Made by a program: the position numbers and the translations under genes. Below, one piece after another: positions 36,001 through 48,344 of a DNA stretch of 64,000 bases (positions are counted from its first letter, which is position 1; each line of letters opens with the position of its first letter). Below the pieces are notes generated by a model. The model was given only the letters and a program-made list of their open reading frames with translations, did not search any database and was not told where the DNA came from. The stretch is taken from the NCBI RefSeq assembly GCF_003711515.1, contig NW_021167081.1, forward strand, positions 682,001 to 746,000, written 5' to 3'. This DNA comes from Sodiomyces alkalinus F11. Lineage: Eukaryota > Ascomycota > Sordariomycetes > Glomerellales > Plectosphaerellaceae.

Positions 36001-37819
36001 TGCAGGCTGTTGTGCACCTTGCCGCGTCTCGACTTTGTATAGAGTATGCTCGTCAGGGCTTGACTGTTTTTTGAACACCAACGCAGGCAGCTATCGATTA
36101 CTTCGTGCAGGGGGGCGAGGACCAGGGTCTATGCGTCAACAGCAGCTCTTTGCTCGATTCGGTTGTGTGCAAAGTCTTACTCCGTACGTATGTGGCTATA
36201 AAGGCAAGGCATACATAATGCATGCAAGATGCCGTACCACCCTCGCTTCGGAATCCTGGTTCCAGTGCCATGGAAATCGACCGGTAGAAGAAGCGCGTGT
36301 TCCGAGACAAAGCCATTGATTGGTGCCTCATTGAACGTATCAGGATAAGGTAGGCTCCTGGGTACCCTTGGTACGAATGTACACGAACACGACGGGTCGA
36401 CAAGGGGAGGCCCAAGGAAACAATACGTGTAGGACAGAATGTTTATGGGGGAGAGGGAGCGTACCTGGACAAGAAGGGAATAGACCAGGAAAGACAATCA
36501 AAGTTGTATGATCGTGGTCTGTTCCGAGATCCCTGCTTCGTTCGAAACAGAATCCTCATGTCCTGGTTTGGTCTGTTCAGGGTAGATGAGACATGCGGAC
36601 CAGACAGTCTTGTCGGGAGGGTGCACGGCATGTCGTGGTGAGACTATGTAGGTACAACGTACCTGCATTGGTCATTGGTTAACCCACGCCACTCGACTGC
36701 AACTCAAGAAACCTGCTGAGTTCCATCGTTTTATCCCCTGCGCCCCCGCGTCCACGCATCAGCAGCAAGACCTTAGCATGTGTCTTTACTCCGCCGTGGA
36801 CCCTTATGATGTACTGCACTGTACTGCACTGTATGCACTGTCATGTGGGACGTAATTAAGCCAGGCTGCCAGATGCATCTGTCCTCAGGACTGGTGGAAG
36901 TTACGGATACTTGAGGCAGGTCAGCACCTAAAGTTACGCCAAGTTGGGGTGTCAAGAACCCAGGTATCCGGATCAAGCCCAAGACGACGCCGTTGCGTAC
37001 CTTATCATGGCTTGGGCCGGCATGAGTGGCTGGGACGCCGTTTTTCGGAGGCTGATTCTTCGGGATGTTGCGTGATGGTGTGTGTCCGCCGTCACCTTAC
37101 CAGGCGTGCTAATATGTATGTCGAGAGCGAGAAAAAGATGGAGAAGATGCGGACAATACGACGGAGTGGGTATGTCGGGAACAAGGTTCGGAGCAAAGGA
37201 TGACAGGAGACGGAATGGCCATTTTGCAGTGACGTGTACAATGGGGTCGAAGAAGTCGACAACGTCGTCTTAATTGCGATGGCCATTGCAGTGACTCCGG
37301 ATGGGCGATGGTATCGGCGACAAGTAAGGTAAGGTACTCTAACAACCCACACCAAGAGCCAGGGATGCTCCTACCCCTACATCACTCTCCCTCTACCAGA
37401 AAGTACCTTAGGCAGGGAAGGAACTACCTAGGTACCTTAATTACCAAGACAGTAAGGGACTATGGTACTTAAGGTAGGTAGGTAAGGTAATAAGAACTTC
37501 ATGCTCGTATGTGCGAGGAAAAGAGGGCAGGTACCTCCCTGGGTAGACGCTGGTGTGCCTACCCCGTGCTCCCAATTCATACTCAGTATCAGAAGGAGAC
37601 TTCTTCGTCACCCTCCACCGCTCCTACTCTGTCCTTCTTACCTACCTCTACCTCTAGAGCGTCTTAGGAAGCTGACGAAGAAGGAACTTCCCTGCCAAGC
37701 CGACATCTTGCTGGTGGGGTGAAGGACCAGGATAGTGGACACGCTAATCACAGGGCGCAGGTGCACCACCTCCAGACCCTCAAGACCCACTTCCCCACTT
37801 CCGAATCCCACGGCGTGGA

Positions 37820-37833
37820 TACTTCGTAATTAC
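37820..37833 (-). repeat. Exact copy of the dispersed GTAATTACGAAGTA motif
   Basis: One of four exact copies (17123-17136 +, 37820-37833 -, 56921-56934 +, 59089-59102 +), all intergenic. Here a second TTCGTAC follows directly, making the site partly symmetrical. Confidence 0.85.
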
Positions 37834-40800
37834 TTCGTACATGTCCAAGGCAGTGATCCCTCCTTTCTGTAAATTAATTTTCTCCCCTTTTCCAGATTGT
37901 GTAGATGGTCGTGTCATCAAAGGCGTGAATGTGAGATGACGGACATTGCATTGTTGTAGGGCCATACCTTACGTATGAAGTATCCCGTACTGCCATCACA
38001 AGCTTATCCACTCTCTCGCGTCCTCCCATTTCCTATTTTTTTTTCTCTTCCGCTTCCTCTGTGTTCTTTTCTTCTTCGAGTACCGCCCATAGCATCGGAG
38101 AATATCGGAGAATAGCGCTTGAACGAGCGTCGTGGATGGTGCATGAATCGAGCCGAAAGGATACCTTAGAATGTTTGAGGTACTTGAGTAATTACAGATC
38201 AGACGTCTGCTGTTTGTGCATGTTCTACGGAGTACGAATATTACCTAGCGCAGCTGTGCTTGTTCAGGCACCACCATCGCTGAGCCCTTCTCCCTCTCCC
38301 CACCCCGCTCCCGGGCCGGTAGGCCAGCCAGAAACCATGATCCCAGCTCTACGGGCCTGTGCGATACCTTCATCCAAACACGGCATGACGAACTACCATG
38401 CCCAAGTCGCAATCGAGGGAACATTGCCGCGACAATTGACCAGGGACAGACGACCCGGCCGGTCGAAGACGAAACAAGACAAGATTTGGGGGCCACACGG
38501 CCTTCAGACACCGAACACACCAGCAGAAGTCCCTACGTTAGAAGTGGGACTGGGTACAGAGTACTGATGACGGAGTATCTGTACTTCGTACTAGGTAAGG
38601 TAGTATATGGAGCACGGCATTAATCTTTGGGAGGGGGGGGGGAGGGCTCCAGTCCCGTCGTGTCCCGTGTCGAGCTGATGGTACTAACGTTGTAATTATA
38701 CCTTACCTTGGTAGTTCTTCGTCGGTCGGGCTGCTCCTGGCGGTCTTAGTATATATGCTTTATTTAATACGACCAATCCCCGGGCTGTGAGTAAGAGGGA
38801 TGTGAGGCCAATTCGGTCCCAGTCAAAGGCGGCTCCTTCAAGGCCTATTTGTATTGCTTCGTTACGTCGCAGATTTCCCCTTGAACCAGGATAGGACCGG
38901 GACGGGAAGCACACCGGCTCGCGCCAACCCCATTTTTCCCCCTTCCCGTTTGGCCGAGTCAGTTTTATCACCACACAATCTCGCCAGTCAAGACAACACT
39001 GGGGATGTCAGTTTGGTTGGTCACGTCCTATTCCGGCACGACTCCTTTTCGGAATTCCGCCCGGAACAGCGAGCAGTCACGCAGAAGTCGCATTATCTGC
39101 CATTTGGATTCGTCAAACTAGCATCCAAGTGGACTTGTGTCTACCCGCAATCCACCTTGTCGGTCCTTCCGCCAACCACGTACCTTACATTCCTCCCCAG
39201 CTGCATCTCCCACATCCACCGCCCAATATCAGCAACCGAAAAGCCCGAAACCAGCAAAGAGGAATTGGGAAGGAGGGGCAGAGCAGAATTGCCTAGGGGG
39301 GAGAGGAAAAGGAGGCAAGAAGAAGAAAAAACCACATCTCCATTCCAGCGACCCCATCCCACGAGTCCTCGAGTCGTCTTTGGTTTTTTTTTGTTTTTTT
39401 ACGCACCGCTTTTCGGTTGATCGCCCCCCCCCCGCGCGCACCGTATCGCCAGTTGTTGAGCACCACCCCCTTGTCTCTTCAACTTTGTTGCGGCGTCCCA
39501 TCCCACCATTCCTCACTGCCGACGGGAGTGTCCGCTGTCGCATCGGGCCGGGCCAGTTTTCTTCGTTCTTACGGTCTTGTCTTCTCACCAAGCGCTCTCG
39601 TCGAATTTTGCAACGCTGCACACCGCTCGCATCCCCCCCAACTTCCCCTTTTTCTTAACCGCTACCACGCCGTCGTCAGGGTCGTCTCCAAACTAGTACA
39701 CGCCGTTAACGTCCCCTCACATAAACGAGCCAAGAACGCGTGACCGGCATTGTCACCTTCTCCTCTAAGAGACTTGGACTCCTGCCATATCTCTCTCGCC
39801 CGCTTTTGTGTGACGCTCCCGACTCGGCCAACGAGAGCGGCCGTGAAGCGGCCAGAACCTACCCAGCAAGCGGCTCAAACACAGTCTTCGGCGAGAAGCG
39901 CGAAGGCAACGGTCTTTCCCCAGAAGGTACGTCATTTTAGCTTTCTCCTTCTTTTCCCCAATTTGGGTGGGGGTCCGCACTCGAGTCCCTCTGCTTGTTG
40001 TGCATCATCTAGTCTTCTCTCCTCGCTTTGGACAGCCCTTCCTGTGTTGCCCATTTCATACCTCCCACCGTCCCTATCATTGTCCGCTTTTCGCCGCAAT
40101 ATGGCTGCGACTGGGCGGCACAACCAGAACCACAACCACAACCACCGGCACCGAGGTCGAGGCCATAAGCCGATCAGGTGGCGCCCCGTCCGCTTCTCTA
40201 CCGTCAAGGACCGGACCACCGCGCATGCATGCACATCCCACACGCGCGAGTTCGCACACCCGCATGCACTTGCTCGGATTTCGGGCCAACAACGTCTCGT
40301 CTCGTCTCGTCTCGTCACGTCACGCACTTTCTCTTCTCTTCCTGCTTTTGCCTCCTCCCTCCGTCTATCCGCCTTTCCATCTACCCAGATTCGTGTCCTG
40401 TTCCCTGCACGCCAGCTCTGCCCTCGAAAGGAGGCAAACAATCTTGTTTTTCACAGGTGCCTGCCACGTCCTCAAGCCCGCTGGACTGTTGGCCGTTTTG
40501 GTGATCCTCGCTATTCTTCTGGTCGCATTAGGGCCTCCTCGTTTCGGCGACGTGTCGTGTCTTGTCCCACACTACACCGGCGCAACAGGCGGGAACCAGA
40601 TGCTTTGCTCATCTCGTGTACCTACCTGTGAGAGTTTGGTCGGTACATGGCACAGAATAGAACTGGTTGCCTTAAGCAGGGAAGAAACCTGCGAGGAAGC
40701 ATGAAGGGTGGAAGTGTTGTCTTTGGCATAACAACAACAGCAACCACAACAGCCAACAAGTCGAGTGACTTCTCATGTCGAGTCGCTGGCATCACTCATC

Positions 40801-41524
40801 CAAGTCGGCCGGCCGTCAACATTATACGCCAACCTTGCTTCCTCATGTTATGCTTGTTGGTTGATCGTTACATTCTGCCCATCTCTGCGCCCTTTCTCAT
40901 CCCTTTTCTTTCTATGCTCCTAATCTGCATATATATATCCTCGACTCCCACGAGCCCTACGCTATCGAGAGGATCCTTTTTTTTAAACTTCTTTTCCCCC
41001 TGGTCTATATCGAGAGAACATTTCGCCGAGACTTACCACCCATGGCCCTATTGCCCTTTCTTTTTATTCGACCTGCCACAATTTCTCCGTGCAGCTCCTA
41101 CGTCCTGCATTGTGCCTTGCTTACCCACCTTTCCACTGGCTCTTTTTATTTGACCCTTCGGAGGCCTTATTCTTGACCTATCTGCATTCACCCTGTCAGT
41201 CCACACGATACTAATCGCGACAGACTGAAAGCATATTTCCTTTCACCTTATCTCCCACCTCGTCAGCGGCAATCTGCAGCCTGCCTAGTACCGCTCTCGC
41301 CGATCTTGCGCCCAACCTCTGGCCCAATTTGCTTGTCTAGCCGGACCACTCAGACCGAAGGACTGATCCGTGCCGTTTTAGCAACCGACGCTCATCGGTT
41401 TCTTGATTGATCCACGTCGGTTTCCCAGCTTCAACGGAGACTCTGGCTTTGACCTTCAAGGAGTTGACCTGGATCCACTGCAAACGCCACGGTTTCTTCT
41501 GCCCCATACCGTCTCTTGGCAAGC

Positions 41525-42945
41525 ATGTCTCTTAACGGGTAGGCTTTGGGATATCCTGATCACGACGATGCCCCGCGCGTTTCTCAAGCCACAAATCACT
41601 GACGGATTTTTCCTCTTTTTCTTTTCTTTTTCGTTTAGCGGAACCCCTGGCACATCAGTCAGCAGCTACATGGAAAATAGCCGTTCCTATGGCTCCTACC
41701 GTCGCGGCCGGTACATGTTTCCTATCGATGAGGTGGGTACTCCACGCGACAGCCCCTGATGTGAGCCCACGCTCAAACCTTTACGTGTGAGACAGGAAGA
41801 AAAAGACAGGCTGGATATGTTCCACAAGCTCTTGACTCTGGCGCGCAACAACCGCTACTGGGACGCCCCTCTACCGGAACGTGCCCGGGTGCTCGACCTC
41901 GGCACGGGCACGGGCATATGGGCCATTGATGTTTCCGAGTAAGACTCCTAAGCCTTCTGACGAGTGCCGAAAAACAGTGGCAGCTAATGGTTTTGGACAC
42001 AGTCGTCTCTGGAAGGGCCCGAACAACCATGGCCTCGTCCACGGTCTCGACCTGTCCTTTATCCAACCACCCGAGTAAGTTTGGGAATGCGAATTGTTCT
42101 GCCCTTGCCTCGCATTTGTTATTTTGCTTGTACGACAATGTGCTCATCGAATAACCTGACTGTCCAGTGTTCCGTCCTCCGTCTCGTTTATGCAAGCCGA
42201 CATTGAAGAGCCCTGGCCCGTGCATGAGATGGATTACGATTTGATTCACATTCAGATGCTGCTTGGTTCCATCAGGGATTGGACCGATCTATACAGGAAG
42301 TGTTACAGGCAAGAACATTTCCCCGCTTTTCCTTTCTTTCCCTTTTTTTTTTTGTCCCTATTTTTTTTTTCTTTCTTCCCCCGTTCGAGTAGACCCCAAC
42401 CTCTAACTCGCATACAGGCACATCCGACCGGGGGGTTTCCTCGAGCATATCGAGGTGGAATGGCAGTTTCGGACGGACGATAACAGTCTGAGTCCAGACT
42501 CGTGTCTTGTTACCTGGAGCGACGCTCTGCACCGCGCTATGAGAACGGCCGGGGTACCTCTGGATGTCAACGAGCGGACGAAAAGCGAGCTTCGAGCCAT
42601 AGGCTTCACGGACGTTACCGAGACCATCATACAGCTACCCATCAACCCCTGGACCCACGAGCGACGACAGCGCGAACTTGGCCGCTGGTTCAACCTTGCC
42701 CTCACTCATTCGATCGATGCGCTAAGCCTAGCACCTTTGACGAGGGTGGAACGTTGGCCCGCGGACAAGGTCTTCTCACTATCCGCCGAGGTCAAGCGAA
42801 AACTCTGCGATCTCAGAACGCATGCCTATTGCAGACTGTGAGTACCTTCTGAGTTCCCTCTCATCCGAGCTGCACGTTGAGAGCGTGGCTGCTGATTCGT
42901 GCGCCCCCTAGATATATCTGGACGGCGAGAAAACCTAGCCAATGA
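41525..42945 (+). CDS. LaeA-like SAM-dependent methyltransferase
   Basis: Seven exons: 41525..41538, 41639..41732, 41796..41938, 42003..42074, 42168..42308, 42418..42837, 42912..42945; 305 aa. Phases agree at every junction and restore family text. SAM motif I is [14 protein letters not shown] (residues 68-81), preceded by [20 protein letters not shown]. Later come [30 protein letters not shown] and the LaeA-type tail [13 protein letters not shown]. Intron 5 (42309-42417) uses a GC donor (AG|GCAAGA); the other five are GT-AG. The N-terminus is short and lacks the long disordered LaeA head, so this is probably a LaeA paralogue. Exon 1 is only 14 nt and is the least certain part. Family knowledge: LaeA works with velvet proteins in the nucleus and controls secondary metabolism and development; the substrate is unsettled. 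Confidence 0.85.
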
Positions 42946-45900
42946 TGCGGGAGATAACGCGTGAAATTCACCCTGCACCCGATGCGACACTACCTATATT
43001 CCCCCCTCCATCTCGACGTGCTACGAGCTTTCTTCCCCACAGAATTTTCAGTCTTGCTCCCCCTCCCTTCTTAGCGAGTCTCGTGTGTTGATGGACGGCT
43101 GCCGGCACCCGTTCGCCGCGAAGCCCATCTCCCCCCGGTTAGAGCTAGGGAACAGTCCATTTGAAGCGCATCATGATGCTCTGGATTCCTCGGAAACTAG
43201 CACGAATTGATTGGTTTATGCTAGCAAATTGTGTTCTACCGTTACCACAGTCGTCATCGCTGCTACCATTGACCAACCGCTGCATTATTGCCGATTTTCT
43301 TGTCTCTCTCATCATTCCTCCACAGCCCCATAACGGCTGTTCGCACGTCCAAATCAGCGACCGGAGCGGTCATATTATACCAGCCAGTTCAGTTTTAGCC
43401 CTTGGGGGGGGGGCGACGAGGATATGGAGCATGGTCGTGTCTGACAAGGATGAGACGGATGGAAGGACAAGGGATATGTTAGGGAATGCAGAATGCACGA
43501 TCAACGAGTCGTATCTCGCACAAGCTCCTGGCTGGCAAAGGGCCAATCCACACTGTTCTGCCCCTTCTCTACAACATGATAATCACCTCTGCGGTTTAAC
43601 TTGTTATTCCCGCCACTCTTTTCCTTTCCTTTCGAGCTAGGACTTTGCTCTTGCCCTTCTCGAATGGTTTGGTCTTGGTTTCGCGCGACGTCGGAATGGT
43701 GAATCCCAGGAACCGCGGCTCTTGAGACTGCGCGGCCCCCACTCGGCCGCCGATGTCCGGCCCAAGACGCAACCGAACAACTCGTGATGTCCAGTAGATT
43801 TCTTAGATTTCCCTCGTCCTTATTGGCTGGGGCGCCTATCCCGGGGTTGGTGTGAGTTTGTGCTGATTCCATGTTAACTAGAGGTAACGAAGGTAGTCTA
43901 GCATTAGCAATCGGCTCGGCACTCCGGACCTGATCGCATTCCCCCAGTCGAGCCAAGTGGCGCAACATGATACTCGCACATCGCCCACAGTTTCTCCGAC
44001 GGTGAATCGGCGGGGATGTTTGTTGAGATGCGCGACTGTGAAACCGTGCAGCTGTTTGCTTTATCCTTCATTCATCACACCCTAGGCCTTCGCCCTTATT
44101 CGCATGCACTGATCGGTTCTTCAGTGTTTCGAGTTGGGCCGGGTAGATGGCCGGGACGTCTGTTTGCTTTTATAGCATTTGAAGCGACCAGCGGTGGCCC
44201 AAAAGACGACCGTCCGGACGACGCCCCTCCCCAAGAAGGCATTGCATGCCTCTCTGTGCCGTCTTTTCGTTTCGACCTCCACTCAATATAGCAAGACGAG
44301 TGGCCTGCTCTGGCTTAGGCGCCCAGTCACCGAACCTCGGTCACCGTCCGTCACCCCCCAAGTCTGCAACAGACCCCTATGTTCCTGTCCTCTTTGAGAA
44401 CTTCTATCAGCGTCCTTCCCTGATCGCCTGCGTCAGGTATCAACCCTGCAAAAGGAAAAGGCAGCGACTCAAAGGGCAGGTATGAGTCCTCTCTAAGGGA
44501 TAGCCCGTATATAATATGCATCTCAGATGGTTCGGTAGTCGCCATCGGGGCGCCCCTCGCCTCTGCCTTCCTCTTCCGCATCCATCCCACTCCGCGCACG
44601 AAAGAACCCACGCTGCGGCCAGCCCCGGGGCCAGTCGATCATGGGACCTCCCATGTCTGTCCGGCTCTCGTGGGGCATCGCCGCGCGCCCTATGCCGTGT
44701 CTCCGCTCCCCCAAGCGCGCTCTTAGCATTTTCCCTGCTCGCTCCCCGCCCTTTGGTTTTTTCTTTTTCTTTTTTTTTTATCTTTTCTGGGCCCAAGTCA
44801 CCGCCTTTTCCGCGGAGCTTTTCCCGCGACATTAACCCTTCTTGTCTTTGGATGCAACTCATACGGCATGCATAATGGCTACTGCTTGTCTAGTCTCTTG
44901 GCACAGGACTGGTGTCCTCGGGGTTCATCAGCGGGCTTGTTGAACTTTTTCCCGAATCTTGCCCATGGTGTTTATTTCACCAGTAAGGGTGGAAGTAAGC
45001 ATAGTTCTCGGACAGGCCTCGATCGAGCGAGTGAGTAGATAAAATGGGAGAAGCAAAGGCGAGAGCAGCGTTGATCGAGTCGGGTCTTGTTCGAACTTCA
45101 AAAGACCACCCGTCGATAAGGGTTTGTGAACAACAGCCGCCTCTTCCCCCCCTCCTCACCCCGCAATTTGAGTTGTTCTGTCCTAGGAGGAGGTGCGACA
45201 GCTGGATAGAACTCGTTCCTCCACGTATTCTCCAAACTCAGATCCCAGCTGCAAGAACAGGTGGCATTGCAGCCGGGACATGAACAAGGGGCAGGGATTT
45301 GAGAGCAGGTTAACCAGATGGAAGACTGGGGGGTTTTTTTTTTTTTTGCGCGCACTTCCCCTTTGCGTTCTTCTGAGAGAGTTGGCGCCAACGTTCTTGG
45401 GGGAAGGTCGGCCTCGGGACGAGGGAACGAGGGGACGCGAGGGAAAAGGGGTGGTGACCACGTCAACATGCCTGCCTGAGATGGATGACCTCGAGAGTAA
45501 TGTCCTCCTCCTCTTCTGTGATTCACATCGCTAGCGGCCTGGGATTACTGCGCGGTGCGTTGGCCGGGCAGATTCGACGAGATGGTTGTCGTCGGGTTGC
45601 CATGCTCTTCTTCTTTAGGCCTCGAGGCCACCCACTATTTGTGAAGGTTAGGCACAGGGGGGGATCATATGGCCCGGGGAGGATTGTTTCTTGGGGTGTG
45701 AGTTGTTATTCGTAAAACTTCCGTGAGATCAACGTTATCGTCCCCCGCGCGATCTCTCTCTATTTCTTTTTCATTTTATTGTGGGACAATGCAAGGCCGT
45801 ACGTAGGGTTGCTCGTTCTGCTGTATGGGGTAGGTCGCAGCGTGTGCGGCCAAGGGGGTGGCACTTGTGCGTGGCGTGGCGTGAATGTGTCGTGTTGGTG

Positions 45901-46769
45901 TTGCCGTCTTCTTCTTCTTCTTCTTTCCAACAGCGCTTTGATAACAAAACAGAACAAACCGCGTTTTCAGCCCGGCTGTTCTAGTCCACTTGCTTTGCCT
46001 ATCGTATGCGGGACTGCGGCGTTTTGTTTTTGTTTTGTTTTTCTTTTTTGTTGTGCCCCTGACGTGTCTGCTCCCAGAGTCTCGCACTCGTCGAGGCCAT
46101 CAGTCGGGATGACGACGAAACTGCTGCGATGCGAAAGAACCGCCAGGCTTCGGGCTTTGTCCTCCGTTATGTGGAATTCTATGTTATCAGTTCAGCCAAG
46201 ACTTGGTTGCAAAAAATCGGGGAAGATGGAGAGACTATGGGGGAAATTCCTTGGTCAATTGATCCTACACAAGGCAGGGAGATCCCGCAGCAGAACCGCA
46301 GGGCATGGTGCTGATGTACAGAGTTTACAAAAGAAAAGAAAAAAATAATAAGATGATGCGAGAAGATACAGCGCAAGCGAGGAGGCCATAGACTGGTAGG
46401 ACACCACCAGACCAAACTCGGCCTCCGCTCCCCGGACTTCCCCTCATGGCTGGTTCTCGGCCCCGAGTGATTCGTTTCCGCCCTCTTTGCGATCAAGCAA
46501 GGGACAGAGACTCTGACGTTCTTCCAACCTCCCCACAATGACGCGCGTAATGCCGAGATTTATTCCCCTAACCTCGATCCCGAGGTTAATCTTTGTCTAT
46601 AAGGTTTTGCTGATCCTTGTCGAAGAGAAAGAGAAAACAGGAAGGCGCCGTCATCAAACATCGAAACCCGTTTGTTTCAACCTTTCTCTCTCTCCCTTGC
46701 CACGTCCCCGGTTGCAGAGACACGTTTCTTGCTTGTTATGTTCAGGTTGCGAAGAGGAAAGGAAAACAT
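42946..46769. other. Intergenic region, no supportable gene
   Basis: 3.8 kb with T-rich tracts and a G10 run at 43404-43413. Frames up to about 155 codons exist on both strands but show no domain, splice logic or conserved composition. Confidence 0.5.
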
Positions 46770-47679
46770 TTAGTGGTGGGCGGCAGCAGCAGGGGCCTCG
46801 CCGTGGTAGCCGACGATCTTGAAGCGGCCGATCATCTCGCCGATGGTGAAGAAGCCGAGGCACTCGGCCAGGACGACGCCGCCGGCGAGGATGGCGGCCC
46901 TGTCGAGGCCGCGGAGGCGCTGGGCGGCGGTGCCGGGCCGGGAGGCGGCGGAGCTGGCCGTCTGGGAGGCGGAGGCCAGGAGGGCGCCGGGGTTCTTGGC
47001 GGATTGGAGGGCCTTTTGGAAGTAAGCCTGGAAGGTCTCGATTGATCTTTTTTTCCGTCCGACGGGGGTTGAAGAAAGACGGGTCTGATTAGCCTTTTTT
47101 TTCGGAAGGTCATTTTTCGCCCGAGGGACGATTGCTCTCGAAGGGCCGCGCAAGGGATGAGCAACTTACGGAGGAGTCATCTTCTGGTTGCGGACGACAA
47201 TCTTGGATACTTCGAGGGCGACCTTGGCGTAGTAGACGACGAAGGGGATGTCCTCTGCAATTCATTCGTTACCGTCAGTATTTCCGTCTTTCAACTCGAG
47301 GCCCGCTTTCCAAATACTCCTCCCCCATCATCTTTTTTTGTTCCTGCGCCCAGGGAGACTGCGGGAACGGGGGAGTCGCGAGACAAGATTCGCCGATCAA
47401 TTGCAAAGCGGACATACTCTCAACAAAGCGAATGACCTTGCCGGTCCGGCCGCCGACCTTGTTCAAGGCGCCGGCGACACCCTTGGCAGCGCCAACGATG
47501 GCAGGGCCGGCAGAGCTGGTGACGCGGCTGAGGCCCTGCGACGCCTTGGTGGCGGTCTCCTTGGCGGCCTCTGTCGCCTTCTGGGCGCTGGTCGATTCGA
47601 AGCGGGCGGCGGATCGGGCGGAGACGCGAGCGGTCCTGAAGGAGGTCCGCATCAACGGACGGGCGATGACGGCGGACAT
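46770..47679 (-). CDS. ATP20: Mitochondrial ATP synthase subunit g
   Basis: Three exons, complement(46770..47046, 47170..47254, 47418..47679), 207 aa. The N-terminus (MSAVIARPLMRTSFRTARVS) is Arg/Ser-rich without acids, a typical mitochondrial presequence. An Ala/Lys/Thr-rich stretch follows. Exon 2 gives the subunit-g core DIPFVVYYAKVALEVSKIVV. Exon 3 opens with SIETFQAYFQKALQS and holds a membrane segment (AAILAGGVVLAECLGFFTIG, about 170-190) with the Gly-rich face used for F-o dimer contacts. Introns are 123 and 163 bp; donors GTAAGT and GTATGT are strong. The acceptor of the 123-bp intron is unusual (GGAAAAAAAG). Family role: inner-membrane F1Fo dimerisation and cristae shape. Confidence 0.9.
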
Positions 47680-48344
47680 GGTTGTGTTTGTTTGGTGTTT
47701 GGTGTTTGATGGGTGGTGGGTGGTGGCTTTGGAAGCCGGCCGGGTCTACTCGGAATGGTTCGGTGGGAGGTAGAGGTCGGGGGCTCCGAGATGCGGGATG
47801 GAGTAGTCGGTGGCAGCCAATGGACGGGTATTGAGGCGGGAAAAGAGTGTGTTGGGTTGTCGAAGTGATGAAGTGAGGTGATGTGAAAAAAAAGAGGCTC
47901 GGAAGATTTCGCGAGCCCGGCCGGAGAGAGAGAAGGCCGCGCTAAACTGATTTGGGAATGGCCAATGAGGGAGAGTCAATTGGTGCCACTTTGTAACGAT
48001 AAAGCGATCTGCTTAAGTAATCCATGAGACTGGGTTTGACCTCGGCTTTAGGTAAAGTACCTGTATTTCAATTTGTTTCACCGAAGCTTTGACGCCTTCA
48101 AGATCCCAGTGGAGCTACAGAATACAGATGCATCATTGTATAGTACAACAGTCACACGCCGCTATACGCATGGAGGTATGTATTTATATCCAGAAAGCCG
48201 TTAAATCATGACGAGCCATTGGTAAAAGTTAGGCTCTACAAGACGTAATAACATGGCAAGAAAGAAAAGAAAAGAAAAAAAAAGAAGAAATAAGAGGAGA
48301 AATGCCCTGTCCCCTTATCCGCATCCTCTCGCCTCCGATCCTCC
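47680..48344. promoter_or_regulatory. ATP20 upstream region and LAD 3' end
   Basis: 665 bp between two minus-strand genes. It should contain the ATP20 promoter and the 3' UTR of the dehydrogenase; an A-rich tract lies at about 48258-48300. No further gene is visible. Confidence 0.5.

Larger units (their letters stand above)
32147..41524. other. 9.4-kb gene-poor region upstream of the LaeA-like gene
   Basis: No frame here shows a recognisable domain or a convincing exon chain. Contents include (TTTTG)n at 33041-33067, tandem TACTGCACTG units near 36812-36835, and GGTA/TACC-rich DNA at 37320-37500. ACGGAGTA occurs at 36178, 38227 and 38570, and GTAATTACGAAGTA at 37820-37833 (reverse strand). 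There is a G10 run at 38633-38642, and (CTCGT)4 at 40296-40315. The last 1.5-2 kb is CT-rich and may be the promoter and a long leader of the methyltransferase gene. Confidence 0.5.

Noticed and set aside
39750..40631. 293-codon frame upstream of the LaeA-like gene
   Set aside because: Low-complexity Ser/Arg/His text in CT-rich leader DNA, no domain; overlapping frames on both strands look equally open.
43501..43968. 155-codon minus-strand frame
   Set aside because: Polar, unstructured, no homology I recognise, no promoter or splice context.
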